Below are positions 28,654 through 37,661 of a stretch of DNA of 64,000 nt, piece by piece; position 1 is the stretch's first letter; each line of letters begins with the position of its first letter. Source of the stretch: SAR116 cluster alpha proteobacterium HIMB100 (GTDB lineage Bacteria; Pseudomonadota; Alphaproteobacteria; Puniceispirillales; Puniceispirillaceae). The stretch covers positions 1,103,491-1,167,490 of the forward strand of contig AFXB01000010.1 of the NCBI GenBank assembly GCA_000238815.2. Direction: 5' to 3'. The notes beneath the pieces are model-generated. The model worked only from the letters and a program-made list of their open reading frames with translations, was not told where the DNA came from and ran no database searches. The translations under genes and the position numbers were made by a program.

Positions 28654-29955
28654 ATGAAGTTAAGAACTATACGAGCAGTTGAAATAGAATTAGGCGTTCC
28701 TGATAATCCGACCCACCTTGCCGGTTTTTATCCGCCACGGTATTGGTCTCATCAAGATGATGCGCTTAAAGCAAGCCTGATGATTGTGACAACAGAGAGT
28801 GATCAGGTAATTATATTCGGCTCACTCGATACACTGTTTTTAGATAGTCATTTCCATAATGATCTTCAGTCACGCCTTGGTGATAATTATAGTTTTTATT
28901 TGGTTGCGTCTCACACACATAACGCCCCCGCTTTGGCGCGCTCTGTCCCTAAATTGGGTGCGATAAATGAGAGGTGGTATCAACAAGTTCTTGATCGGAT
29001 AGTTGATGGAATTTCAACTCAAAAGTCACAAAAACTTGTCGAAATAGGGCAGGGGTCGGCCGATACGGAACTTGTTGTGAACAGGCGGCTCTATGCGGTT
29101 CAGTTAGATTACAAAGGCCTAAAGCGTGGCAAGATTCGTCTTTCTAGACAGGTGGTGATGGCACCAAACGAGGCGGGTCATACAGACAAAAAACTCAAGA
29201 CTGTATTGTTCAGATGTGCTTCTGGCCGTATTCGTGTTGTTGTGTGGAGTCTTGCTGCACATCCGGCTTTTGCATCATCTTATCAATCTATATCGGCAGA
29301 TTTTCCAGGACGTGTCCGTTCCTTTATTAAGCAGAAGTATGGCAAGGATGTAGTTTCTATTTTTCTGCCGGGTTTAGCTGGTTCCTCTATCCCCAAATGT
29401 CGGCCTATGTCCATTTTTAATCGCCGGTTATCGCAAATAATGGTCACCCTTGCTCCTTTCAATAAATCGATTGCCCCGTTTGATGAGGCCGCTTACTATT
29501 TATGGTCTCAGAAAATTGGCAATAAAATCGTTAGCATAGCAAATTCTTTGGACTGGGTTGAGCTTGACGGCTCAGCGTTCAGACACACTCAAAGACCACC
29601 TCAAACTATCTTTAAAGATTATAATTTTGGTGGGATAGACGTGGCGTTTAAAGCCCTCATTTTTGGAGAAACGGTTAGTTTTGTATTGATGAACGGAGAG
29701 CCATTGAGTGAGTGGACGAGCGTATTCAACTCGTCGCTGACATCAGAACAACGGTTTATCATAAGTGGTTATAGTACAGGTGATTGTCTGTATATTCCTC
29801 CTAAGAGCGAAATTAGGCAAGGGGGATATGAAATTAACAGATTTCAGTCTTTTTTTGGGCTTGATGGAGAATTTGTCAGCGACATCGATAATGTCATGAA
29901 GACGGAGATAAACGAGGTTGCACAGTGGCTGGCTCAGAAAGAGTGCAGCCTTTAA
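28654..29955 (+). CDS. Neutral/alkaline ceramidase-like hydrolase
   Basis: A 433-residue protein resembling the N-terminal catalytic domain of neutral/alkaline non-lysosomal ceramidases (PF04734 type). Conserved features are LVASHTHNAPA, with the zinc-ligand pair H87 and H89, a third candidate ligand H203 in WSLAAHPAFA, and GLAGSSIPKCR near 240-250, at the place of the GDVSPN nucleophile-serine motif. Family members usually have about 650-750 residues with a secretion signal and a C-terminal domain; this one has neither, so it seems cytoplasmic and minimal. ATG at 28654 avoids overlap with the flippase gene. An amidase acting on an N-acylated sugar is possible; substrate unknown. Confidence 0.6.
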   Translation: MKLRTIRAVEIELGVPDNPTHLAGFYPPRYWSHQDDALKASLMIVTTESDQVIIFGSLDTLFLDSHFHNDLQSRLGDNYSFYLVASHTHNAPALARSVPKLGAINERWYQQVLDRIVDGISTQKSQKLVEIGQGSADTELVVNRRLYAVQLDYKGLKRGKIRLSRQVVMAPNEAGHTDKKLKTVLFRCASGRIRVVVWSLAAHPAFASSYQSISADFPGRVRSFIKQKYGKDVVSIFLPGLAGSSIPKCRPMSIFNRRLSQIMVTLAPFNKSIAPFDEAAYYLWSQKIGNKIVSIANSLDWVELDGSAFRHTQRPPQTIFKDYNFGGIDVAFKALIFGETVSFVLMNGEPLSEWTSVFNSSLTSEQRFIISGYSTGDCLYIPPKSEIRQGGYEINRFQSFFGLDGEFVSDIDNVMKTEINEVAQWLAQKECSL

Positions 29956-29973
29956 ATGCAAAAGGATGACTGA

Positions 29974-31806
29974 ATGTGTGGAATTGCCGGTATCATTCAA
30001 CTGAATGACGACAGATCACATCTTTCTAAAATTGAAGAGATGATGGCACGAGCCGCCCACCGTGGCCCCGACGGTCAGGGCGTATTCATATCAGGAAAAG
30101 TCGCGTTTGGGCATCGGCGTCTGTCGATTATTGATCTGACTGATAGTGGTGCCCAGCCTATGTCAGATGAGCTTAATCAATATCATATCACCTATAATGG
30201 TGAGATTTATAATTATCTTGAGATCAAGCAGCAACTGGTTAAGTACGGCTACTCTTTTCGCGGAGACTCAGATACTGAGGTCTTGCTGACGGCATATCGG
30301 CATTGGGGTGAGGCGTGTGTCTCAAAATTTAACGGGATGTGGTCATTTGCCATACTCGATTGTGTCCGCAATATTGTTTTTAGTTCACGTGACAGAATTG
30401 GTGAAAAGCCCTTTTATTTTCATCGCTCGCCTGAGCAATTCCTATTTGCGTCTGAAATTAGACAAATTCTTCCTGAGATGCTTCGTATCACAGGAAACAG
30501 AGCTATGCTGGATAGGTTTTTGTTTGGTGTCTCTGGAGAGGATTTCAGCGATACTTTTTTCAAAGGTGTTCATAAGCTTCCCGCTGGGCATAACATGGTA
30601 TTTGATTTGTTTACTGATCAAATGCGCGTCTATCCTTTTTACAATCTTGAGGAAACGAAGGTATCTGTTCCGCAGACATTTGAAGCACAGGCAGAGGCAT
30701 TTCAGGAGTTGTTTTCAGATTCTGTCCGCTTGCGTTTGCGTTCTGATGTAACTGTGGGCACCTGTTTGAGCGGGGGGCTTGATAGCTCATCAATAGCTTG
30801 TATGGCCTCATCTTATCTGTCAGAAACTGTTGCGCAGCCTTTCAAGGCAATAACGGCAGTTTCGACCGATCGTTCAAGAGATGAATCTGGTTTTGCAAAA
30901 GTTGTGGCAGAGGCAAACGGCCTTGAATTGCATCTTATCAAGCCTGAATATGATCAGTTCCGGTCAAAAATTCGCAATGTCGTCAAAGCTCAGGAAGAGC
31001 CTTTTGGAACAGCGTCAATTTTCATGCAATATGAGGTAATGAGCTCGGCAAAAGCAAACAGCATTAAGGTTTTGCTTGATGGGCAGGGGGCTGACGAGTT
31101 GCTTTTGGGCTACGAGCGTTATTTTGCGCCCTACATGCAGCAGCTTATTCGCCGTCGAAAATTTAAACAGCTTTGGCAGCAGGCAAAAAATATAAATGCA
31201 AATAATGCCTTTGTTTCATTTGCGGGTTTAGCCAAATATTATGGTTATTTTAACAGCAGTTCTATTCGCAAATGGAGACTGCGGCAAAAGTTTCATTTTT
31301 TACCATTCTCAGATGTCATCTCGCAACAAGTTGAAAGTTATGCGCTGAACAGTCGTGACCTTTCTGATTTGCAGAGGTCAGAGATCACTCATTCAAATCT
31401 GCCACCTCTCCTCAGATTTGAAGATAAAAATGCAATGTGGCATTCTGTTGAAACACGTCTGCCCTATCTTGACCATCGTTTGATTGAGTTCTGCTTAAGC
31501 TTGCCGGTAGAGTCTAAAATTGCCCATGGTTGGACAAAATATATTTTACGACACTCAATGGAAAAAAAGATGCCAGAGGAGATTGTCTGGCGAACCAATA
31601 AATTCGGTTTTGAAGCTCCACAATCTAGCTGGGTGCAAGCCCACACGCCTGAAATGCTTAAAGTTATAAGCTCATCTTTATTAGTGCAGACCCTGCTTGC
31701 TTCAGAAACCCATGTGAAACAGGCTGTGTTGATTCCTGAATTGCTGTGGAAGCTTTATATTATCAGCCTCTGGGAAGATGAGTTTAAGGTGACAGACATC
31801 GCATGA
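29974..31806 (+). CDS. asnB: Asparagine-synthase-type glutamine amidotransferase (copy 3)
   Basis: A 610-residue class II amidotransferase. MCGIAGIIQ (Cys2), HRGPDGQG, HRRLSIIDLTD and YNGEIYNY mark an intact glutaminase domain. CLSGGLDSSSIACM near residues 263-276 and LLDGQGADELLLGY near 367-380 mark the ATP-dependent amidation domain. In the latter, the usual SGDGGDE is changed to DGQGADE, as in several polysaccharide-cluster AsnB proteins. ATG with AAGGA upstream. It overlaps the next glycosyltransferase gene by four bases. The acceptor is probably a sugar carboxylate (inference). Confidence 0.85.
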   Translation: MCGIAGIIQLNDDRSHLSKIEEMMARAAHRGPDGQGVFISGKVAFGHRRLSIIDLTDSGAQPMSDELNQYHITYNGEIYNYLEIKQQLVKYGYSFRGDSDTEVLLTAYRHWGEACVSKFNGMWSFAILDCVRNIVFSSRDRIGEKPFYFHRSPEQFLFASEIRQILPEMLRITGNRAMLDRFLFGVSGEDFSDTFFKGVHKLPAGHNMVFDLFTDQMRVYPFYNLEETKVSVPQTFEAQAEAFQELFSDSVRLRLRSDVTVGTCLSGGLDSSSIACMASSYLSETVAQPFKAITAVSTDRSRDESGFAKVVAEANGLELHLIKPEYDQFRSKIRNVVKAQEEPFGTASIFMQYEVMSSAKANSIKVLLDGQGADELLLGYERYFAPYMQQLIRRRKFKQLWQQAKNINANNAFVSFAGLAKYYGYFNSSSIRKWRLRQKFHFLPFSDVISQQVESYALNSRDLSDLQRSEITHSNLPPLLRFEDKNAMWHSVETRLPYLDHRLIEFCLSLPVESKIAHGWTKYILRHSMEKKMPEEIVWRTNKFGFEAPQSSWVQAHTPEMLKVISSSLLVQTLLASETHVKQAVLIPELLWKLYIISLWEDEFKVTDIA

Positions 31807-32987
31807 CAAAATCATTAGCCCAACAAACAGACAGGTTAAAAATAGACGTCTGTCATCTTACATCAGCCCATGACCGGCACGATACCAGAATATTTCAAAA
31901 AATGTGTCTGTCTCTTCAGTCCAATGGCTATCAGGTCGCACTGGTTGTGGCAGATGGACAACCAAATGATCGCACATCAGGCATAATTATTCTTGGCCTG
32001 CCAAAATTTACCTCTCGCCTTTTACGTATGGTTTTTGCACCGCTTATGGTTTTTTTTGCTGCAAAGAGAACCAGAGCCCGTTTTTTTCATTTCCATGACC
32101 CAGAGCTCTTATGGGTCGGTCTGTTGCTTAAAGCGACAACACGGGCCAAGGTTATTTATGATGCGCACGAAGACTTACCCGCAACAATTTTTGCAAAGAC
32201 ATATATTCCTGAGCGTCTGCGCAAATTCGTTTCACATTTATCTGGTTTGATTGAGAAGTCGGTCTCAGCTCGGTTAGATGCTATCGTCACAGCAACACCG
32301 TACATTCGCACACAGTTTTTACGAAAACAGATCGAGGCAGTGGATATATGTAATTATCCGATCAATCAGCAAATGCCTAGTCCTGCAGGTTTGCTTAAAA
32401 CTGTGCCAGCACGAATAAGCTATATAGGCAATGTTGGGGTAAACAGAGGAATACTTGAACTCGTGTCTGCACTGCCTTTATGTCGGACTAATGTGCGGCT
32501 TGATATTTGTGGCAGATTTTCTGAACCAAAAACCGAAGAGACAGCTCGAAGCCATTCTGGCTGGCGGCAGGTTGATTTTCACGGTTGGGTAGATTCACGG
32601 ACGATAACCGACATATTACTGAGATCTTCAGCTGGCCTAGTCACCCTGAAACCAACGCCAAACTATCTTTATTCTTTGCCGGTCAAACTGTTTGAATATA
32701 TGAGGGCTGGACTTCCTGTAATTGCATCTGATTTTGAAGAATGGCGAAAAATTGTTGATGTCCATGAATGTGGTGTACTGGTAAATCCAGACCAGCCGAA
32801 GGAAATTGCAAAGGCTATAGACTGGATTGTGGAAAACAAAGAACGAGCCTATAAGATGGGTGTGAATGGGAAAGAGGCTGTGGACAGTCAATTCAATTGG
32901 TCACGTGAAGAAAAGAAATTAATTCGCCTTTATGAAAAGTTAGGTAAACATGTTCGGGTGGAAACGTCTGCGCTATATTCAGAATAA
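31803..32987 (+). CDS. Glycosyltransferase family 4 (GT4)
   Basis: A 394-residue GT-B protein. The N-terminus has LTSAHDRHDTRIFQKMCLSL near residues 18-37, a pattern of the GT4 branch common in exopolysaccharide clusters. FHFHDPELLWVG and VIYDAHEDLPATI follow. The donor domain has ISYIGNVGVNRGILELVSAL and NYLYSLPVKLFEYMRAGLPV, the LFEYM variant of the substrate-loop motif. ATGA overlap with asnB upstream and a 38-base overlap with the polymerase-like gene downstream. Confidence 0.8.
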   Translation: MTKSLAQQTDRLKIDVCHLTSAHDRHDTRIFQKMCLSLQSNGYQVALVVADGQPNDRTSGIIILGLPKFTSRLLRMVFAPLMVFFAAKRTRARFFHFHDPELLWVGLLLKATTRAKVIYDAHEDLPATIFAKTYIPERLRKFVSHLSGLIEKSVSARLDAIVTATPYIRTQFLRKQIEAVDICNYPINQQMPSPAGLLKTVPARISYIGNVGVNRGILELVSALPLCRTNVRLDICGRFSEPKTEETARSHSGWRQVDFHGWVDSRTITDILLRSSAGLVTLKPTPNYLYSLPVKLFEYMRAGLPVIASDFEEWRKIVDVHECGVLVNPDQPKEIAKAIDWIVENKERAYKMGVNGKEAVDSQFNWSREEKKLIRLYEKLGKHVRVETSALYSE

Positions 32988-34209
32988 ACTATGTGATTCC
33001 GATATCAGGGAAACGATTGCAAATGTTTCTTTGATTATTCTCTTTCCAACTATCTTCTTTTATCAAACAGCCCTTGGGACGAGGGCGATCGAGCCTCTGT
33101 TGGGTAGCGGCTGGGCCTTTTCAGTTATGCTACTCTTTCCTTGTCTTTCTGCTCTCTATCTCTTCAAATTTATCAACGAAAGAGAAAACATATTTTTGCT
33201 TGAATATCTGTTTTGTGCCTTTCTTGGGTTCACTACGGTTGTTGCATTTATTAATTTTATTTTGCCATTGCCCGCTCAACATAATTACCAACTTCTTTAT
33301 TGGAATTTCGCGGGTGTTATCTCTAATGCCACATGTTTTATGGCTTTTCGGCTGGCAAATAGTGAAAAGCGCATTTTCAATCTTTCAATTGGAGTTTGCG
33401 CGTTTCTCATCATTATTATTTTCTTGAATCTATTGAATGATGATTTTTATTTTAGTTATATGCGGGATCCTTATGTAATGAGTTATCAGGGATTTGCTCG
33501 ATGTGCATTTATAGTTTTCTTAATTGTAATCTTCTCATCTATTAATCACTGGCTGGCGATTCTACTTTTCATTGTGTTTGCTTTTGTTTTGCTTGGCATT
33601 CAATCCCGAACTGAGTTGATCTTATTTGTGTGTGCAGTGCCTGCTGTGGTATTTTTTAAAAATAATAAGCATGTAAAAGCGAAAATGTTGGTGTCAGCAG
33701 CGTGTCTTTTTTGCTGCACAGCGGCGGCCTATTTTTTGTTTCATGATGTGGTTTCCGACGGCCTATCCTATTTTGATCATGTGCGTATATTGAATTTTTT
33801 GAGACTTCTTGGAGATGAAAGCGTTCGTCTTCGGTTGGTCCAAACAGAAGATGCCCTTCATTCAATTTCCCAAAACCTATTTTTTGGCGATTATGGCAGT
33901 TATCTGTTTCGCACGAATGAGGCGGGGCATTATAGCCATAATTTTCTATCAGTTTGGGTAAATCTGGGGCTAGCTGGATTTCTCCTTTATTGTTGTTTAT
34001 GTTTCCTGGTCCTGAAGTTTTGTTTTTTTGAAAACACAACAGAGTATCGCAAGCATAGCTCTTTGTTCGCGGGGGCCTTGGGCTTGTCCGCTGTTGTTGC
34101 CCATGTTTTTTCATATCCCTATGTTGAAGTTTTGCTAGCCTGTTCAATAGGTACTATTTCTCAACATAAAGAAATGAGCACAAAGTATAACAAAAACAGT
34201 TTTGATTAA
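32950..34209 (+). CDS. Wzy-like O-antigen polymerase/ligase family membrane protein
   Basis: A 419-residue protein with about 10-12 hydrophobic helices. Between the later helices lies a large soluble loop containing SVRLRLVQTEDALHSISQN, FGDYGSYLF and EAGHYSHNFLSVWVNLGLAG. The last matches the HNxxL...G-x-x-G signature of the Wzy/WaaL family. As polymerase it would join flipped repeat units on the periplasmic side; a ligase role cannot be excluded. The ATG at 32950 overlaps the previous gene by 38 bases, and no better start is seen downstream. Confidence 0.7.
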   Translation: MFGWKRLRYIQNKLCDSDIRETIANVSLIILFPTIFFYQTALGTRAIEPLLGSGWAFSVMLLFPCLSALYLFKFINERENIFLLEYLFCAFLGFTTVVAFINFILPLPAQHNYQLLYWNFAGVISNATCFMAFRLANSEKRIFNLSIGVCAFLIIIIFLNLLNDDFYFSYMRDPYVMSYQGFARCAFIVFLIVIFSSINHWLAILLFIVFAFVLLGIQSRTELILFVCAVPAVVFFKNNKHVKAKMLVSAACLFCCTAAAYFLFHDVVSDGLSYFDHVRILNFLRLLGDESVRLRLVQTEDALHSISQNLFFGDYGSYLFRTNEAGHYSHNFLSVWVNLGLAGFLLYCCLCFLVLKFCFFENTTEYRKHSSLFAGALGLSAVVAHVFSYPYVEVLLACSIGTISQHKEMSTKYNKNSFD

Positions 34210-34231
34210 TTTTCAAAAAAGGAAGACAGGA

Positions 34232-35110
34232 TTGCGCGTCACCAAGAATAAGATTGTCGAACAGCTCCGGTCTCTGGGCGTTGAAAAGGGAGATTTGCTT
34301 TTTGTAGCGTCTGATTTAATGAAAGTCGGGTATTTCAATAAGAACCAAATACAAACAATGACGGACTGGATAGATATTTTCGCAGAGCTTCTAGGGCCTG
34401 CGGGAACAATTATTATTCCATCATATACAGATATTTTTTCCCGATTTGCACGGTCCAGTCAGACACCTTTTACGCCTGCCAGTTACAGTAACTCTGGAAG
34501 TTTGGCTAATGCTTATATCCAATTTACAAAAAATCACATCCGCAGCCCTCATCCGGTTTATTCATGCGTCGCTGTAGGTCCTTTGGCTGAAGAATTATGT
34601 TCACATACAGTAGAAGCAGAGGCATATGATCCTTATGCGGTTGTGATCGACAATAAAGGGAAAAATTTGATGTTGGGTACAATTGATGAGAAAAATTGTC
34701 CCATGCCCTTTCACTATGCTCAGCAAGTTTTGGGACATACAAAATCTCACCCACTTTGTGGACTGTTTAAAGCCTCTTACATTGATGGATCAAATCGCCA
34801 AAAAGATTACATTGTTCGAGAGATTGGGGGATGTACCCGCGGAGTTCACAAATTGTGGGGTAGGCATCTTGCAAAAAACGCCGTTCAGTTCGGCAAGGTT
34901 GGCCGCAGCCTCAGCGGTCTTGTTGACGCGTCAACGTCATATCATATTATGCTGGATGTGCTGAAAAATGAGCCATCAGAGATAAAATGCAGCAATAAAT
35001 TATGCATAAGTTGTTATGGGAGGTTTCGGTATAACGGCTATGGTGTAGTAGGATTTTATCCTCAAAAATTTTTGCATTATACGGCTCAATTTTTAGGTGC
35101 GAAGAAATAA
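34232..35110 (+). CDS. AAC(3)-family (aminoglycoside 3-N-acetyltransferase-like) acetyltransferase
   Basis: About 292 residues with the antibiotic-N-acetyltransferase fold. NKIVEQLRSLGVEKGDLLFV is at the N-terminus, TIIIPSYTDIF and IRSPHPVYSCVAVGPLAEEL in the middle (the SxHP motif of the family), and NLMLGTIDEKNCPMPFHYAQ later. In glycan clusters these enzymes N-acetylate amino sugars with acetyl-CoA; drug resistance is not implied. No ATG fits: TTG at 34232, preceded by AAGGAAG, is the likely start, and TTG at 34202 is the alternative. It opens the operon running to 46497. Confidence 0.75.
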   Translation: MRVTKNKIVEQLRSLGVEKGDLLFVASDLMKVGYFNKNQIQTMTDWIDIFAELLGPAGTIIIPSYTDIFSRFARSSQTPFTPASYSNSGSLANAYIQFTKNHIRSPHPVYSCVAVGPLAEELCSHTVEAEAYDPYAVVIDNKGKNLMLGTIDEKNCPMPFHYAQQVLGHTKSHPLCGLFKASYIDGSNRQKDYIVREIGGCTRGVHKLWGRHLAKNAVQFGKVGRSLSGLVDASTSYHIMLDVLKNEPSEIKCSNKLCISCYGRFRYNGYGVVGFYPQKFLHYTAQFLGAKK

Positions 35111-35192
35111 TGTTTTGGTTAGAACGAAACCAACTAGGAAATTTGAGTAAAACACTTGGCTTTGAATAGATTATGAGAATTGCAAGGTTGAA

Positions 35193-36023
35193 ATGCTAAG
35201 TAGTAATTTTAACGAAGATTGCCGTTTTATTCGGAAATTGATTGTCGAAACAGCATTTGTCTGTGGGCAGGCCGCACATATAGGCGGCAGCCTTAGTATG
35301 GTTGAGTTGTTGAATGTGTTGTTTGGTCAGGTCCTGAAACATAACCCCGAAAAGCCATCCTGGGATGAACGTGATATTTTTATCCTCAGCAAAGGACACG
35401 CGGTGCTGGGCTATTTTGCGGTTCTGCATCTCTACGGATATTTTGATAGAAACAAGTTAGAAACATTTCAGACAAATGGAAGCGATTTAATCGCGCACCC
35501 AGTGAAAAATATAGAGTTGGGTATTGAAAGTTCTAATGGAAGCCTTGGCCAAGGGCTTTCTTTTGGCCTTGGTATGGCTATTGGATTTAAAAAGCAAGCA
35601 CAAGACAGACGCGTATTTGTTCTTTTAGGTGACGGCGAGTGTAACGAGGGTTCTGTGTGGGAGACTGCTGCCTCAGCGTCAGAATTGGGCGCGGATAATC
35701 TGATCGCTATTCTTGATGAGAACGGATTCAGAAATGATGGCGCAAACACAACATATAGTGATGCGATTAATTTCTCTGACATATGGGCTTCATTTGGCTG
35801 GCATGTTCTTAGTGTGGATGGACATGATGAGGCTGAAATTGCGGCTGCTTTTTCGTCCGCTCTGGCAACAACTGGTCGACCATCGATCATTATTGCAAAG
35901 ACCGTCAAGGGGAGGGGCATTTCCTTTATGGAGAATAATAACGACTGGCACCATAATCGCATAACAAAATCAAGCCTTGCAGATTGTTTGCAGTCTTTAG
36001 GATTTAAGCTTGGCGATGATTGA
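35193..36023 (+). CDS. Transketolase, N-terminal (thiamine-diphosphate-binding) subunit
   Basis: A 276-residue protein matching the first half of transketolase. AAHIGGSLSMVELLNVLF, FILSKGHAVLGYFAVL, SSNGSLGQGLSFGLGMAIG and the ThDP/Mg signature LLGDGECNEGSVWE...NGFRNDG are all complete. It pairs with the next gene, which encodes the other half; together they would transfer a two-carbon ketol unit between a ketose and an aldose or other aldehyde. Split transketolases occur outside central metabolism in antibiotic and surface-sugar pathways. The two genes overlap by 8 bases. Confidence 0.9.
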   Translation: MLSSNFNEDCRFIRKLIVETAFVCGQAAHIGGSLSMVELLNVLFGQVLKHNPEKPSWDERDIFILSKGHAVLGYFAVLHLYGYFDRNKLETFQTNGSDLIAHPVKNIELGIESSNGSLGQGLSFGLGMAIGFKKQAQDRRVFVLLGDGECNEGSVWETAASASELGADNLIAILDENGFRNDGANTTYSDAINFSDIWASFGWHVLSVDGHDEAEIAAAFSSALATTGRPSIIIAKTVKGRGISFMENNNDWHHNRITKSSLADCLQSLGFKLGDD

Positions 36024-36987
36024 GATTAACAAACGTAATGCCAGGGCAATGGCGCGTATGGGAACTCGACCGACATATGGTCAGGCTGTATCTGCCTGTG
36101 GAAAAGCCGATAAGAATGTTATAGCTTTGTCTGCTGACCTTGGCCGTTCCTCTGGACTTGACAGGTTTTCCCAGGAATATCCAGACCAATTCATTAACAC
36201 AGGGATAGCTGAGCAGAATATGGTTGGTATTGCTGCCGGTCTTGCCCGGACAGGCTTTGATGTATTCGCATCGACCTTTGCGCCGTTTGCCAGTATGAGG
36301 GCAAGTGAACAGGTCAGGATGAATATGGGGTATATGAGAGAGCCGGTGAAACTTGTCGCCTTAGGCAGCGGCTTGTCTATGGGATTTCTGGGAAATTCCC
36401 ATTATGGGCTGGAAGACCTTGCTGTTCTTCGTGCTATTCCAAATATTACGATTGTGTCTCCGGCTGATTGTTCTGAGATTCACAAAGTCATTCAGTCTTG
36501 CGTGGGGTATCGTGAGCCCGTTTATATCCGGCTGACAGGCGGGCTGAACGCACCTGTGGTTTATGAAGAGGATTATCAATTTCAAATCGGAAAGGCAGTC
36601 TGGCTGCGACAGGGCGGGACTGTTTGTTTACTATCATCTGGCACGACTGTTGGACATTGCCTTGCGGCTGCACGAGAGCTGGAGCAAGAAAAAATAGATG
36701 TTTCTGTTCTGAACATGCATACAATAAAACCTCTTGATCATGAAGCCCTGCAGCAAGCAGCAGAGCAACATGATAAGATCTTTATTGTTGAGGAACATTT
36801 TAAGGTCGGTGGCCTCGGTGATGCGGTTGTAAGATATTACAATGATCACCTCAATCATAGAGTTTCGGTGCATTGTCATGGCATCAAGGATATGTTTTTG
36901 ACAACCGGGGATTATTCTTATCTGTTGCAGAAAAACAAACTGGACAGTTCAGGTATTGCATGCTTCGTCAGGGAGCAGCTTAGCTGA
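36016..36987 (+). CDS. Transketolase, C-terminal (pyrimidine-binding) subunit
   Basis: About 323 residues, the second half of a split transketolase. TYGQAVSACGKADKNVIALS, FINTGIAEQNMVGIAAGLAR (catalytic Glu of the pyrimidine domain), FASTFAPFASMRASEQVR and NSHYGLEDLAVLRAIPNIT are followed by a C-terminal transketolase domain with IFIVEEHFKVGGLGDAV. ATG at 36016 overlaps the stop of the N-terminal subunit by 8 bases; a TTG two codons earlier is possible. With its partner it forms the ThDP-dependent active site at the subunit interface. Thirteen bases separate it from the NeuD-like gene. Confidence 0.9.
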   Translation: MIEINKRNARAMARMGTRPTYGQAVSACGKADKNVIALSADLGRSSGLDRFSQEYPDQFINTGIAEQNMVGIAAGLARTGFDVFASTFAPFASMRASEQVRMNMGYMREPVKLVALGSGLSMGFLGNSHYGLEDLAVLRAIPNITIVSPADCSEIHKVIQSCVGYREPVYIRLTGGLNAPVVYEEDYQFQIGKAVWLRQGGTVCLLSSGTTVGHCLAAARELEQEKIDVSVLNMHTIKPLDHEALQQAAEQHDKIFIVEEHFKVGGLGDAVVRYYNDHLNHRVSVHCHGIKDMFLTTGDYSYLLQKNKLDSSGIACFVREQLS

Positions 36988-36999
36988 CGGAGACAAAGC

Positions 37000-37653
37000 G
37001 TGAGCAAAAAATGGTATATCTATGGGGCAGGTGGTCTTGGCATTGAGACCGTAGATTATCTAATGGATAGGCTTGCCTGTGCGGGTGAGGACGATATTGC
37101 ATGTGAATTTATTGATGATAACTGTACGACAGACAACAGAAACGGAATTCCGATTGTGACACTTTCTGATACTGTGCGCGGTTCAAAGGCAACCATAGCG
37201 GTGGGGGAGCCTTCACTGAGATCAGTTCTTTATAAAAGGGCAAAAGATGCTGGACTTGAATTATCGTCTATAATATCCCCTAAGGCGTATGTGTCATCAT
37301 TATCTGAAATTGGAGAAGGGACGATTATCGCGCCCTTCTGTTCGGTACAGGCTACAGCATCGATTGGCGCAAATGTTTCGGTGAATACCGCGTCAATCAT
37401 AGGTCACGACGTTAAAATTGAGAGGGATTGTGTGATCTCCTCTATGGTGAACCTTGGAGGTGGCGTTAAGATAGGAAGCGGGAGTTTTTGTGGTATGGGA
37501 GCGTTGATTAAAGAGGGTGTTGCTGTTGGTTCATCCACTATAATTGGCATGGGGTCGGTGCTTCATAAGGATGTGCCTGATGATGTTATTGCTCTTGGCG
37601 ATCCAGCCAGAGTTATGCGCAGAAATGAAAAGAAATCAGTGTTTGGAAAGTGA
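37000..37653 (+). CDS. NeuD/PglD-like hexapeptide-repeat acyltransferase
   Basis: A 217-residue protein. The N-terminal Rossmann-like half (YIYGAGGLGIETVDYLMD) binds the sugar nucleotide. A C-terminal left-handed beta-helix from about residue 100 carries the isoleucine-patch repeats (IGEGTIIAPFCSVQATASIG, IGSGSFCGMGALIKEGVAVG). NIIGHD, the usual catalytic-His element, appears as SIIGHDVKI. Family members transfer acetyl or other acyl groups to amino or hydroxyl groups of UDP-sugars. The start is GTG with a GGAGAC purine run ahead. The adjacent ACP gene (8 nt) raises the chance that it uses an acyl-ACP donor; that is inference. Confidence 0.75.
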   Translation: MSKKWYIYGAGGLGIETVDYLMDRLACAGEDDIACEFIDDNCTTDNRNGIPIVTLSDTVRGSKATIAVGEPSLRSVLYKRAKDAGLELSSIISPKAYVSSLSEIGEGTIIAPFCSVQATASIGANVSVNTASIIGHDVKIERDCVISSMVNLGGGVKIGSGSFCGMGALIKEGVAVGSSTIIGMGSVLHKDVPDDVIALGDPARVMRRNEKKSVFGK

Positions 37654-37661
37654 AGCTGTAG

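Noticed and set aside
34232..35110. Reading the AAC(3)-family gene as an antibiotic-resistance gene
   Set aside because: It is embedded in a glycan operon, where this fold is used to acetylate amino sugars; nothing supports drug inactivation.
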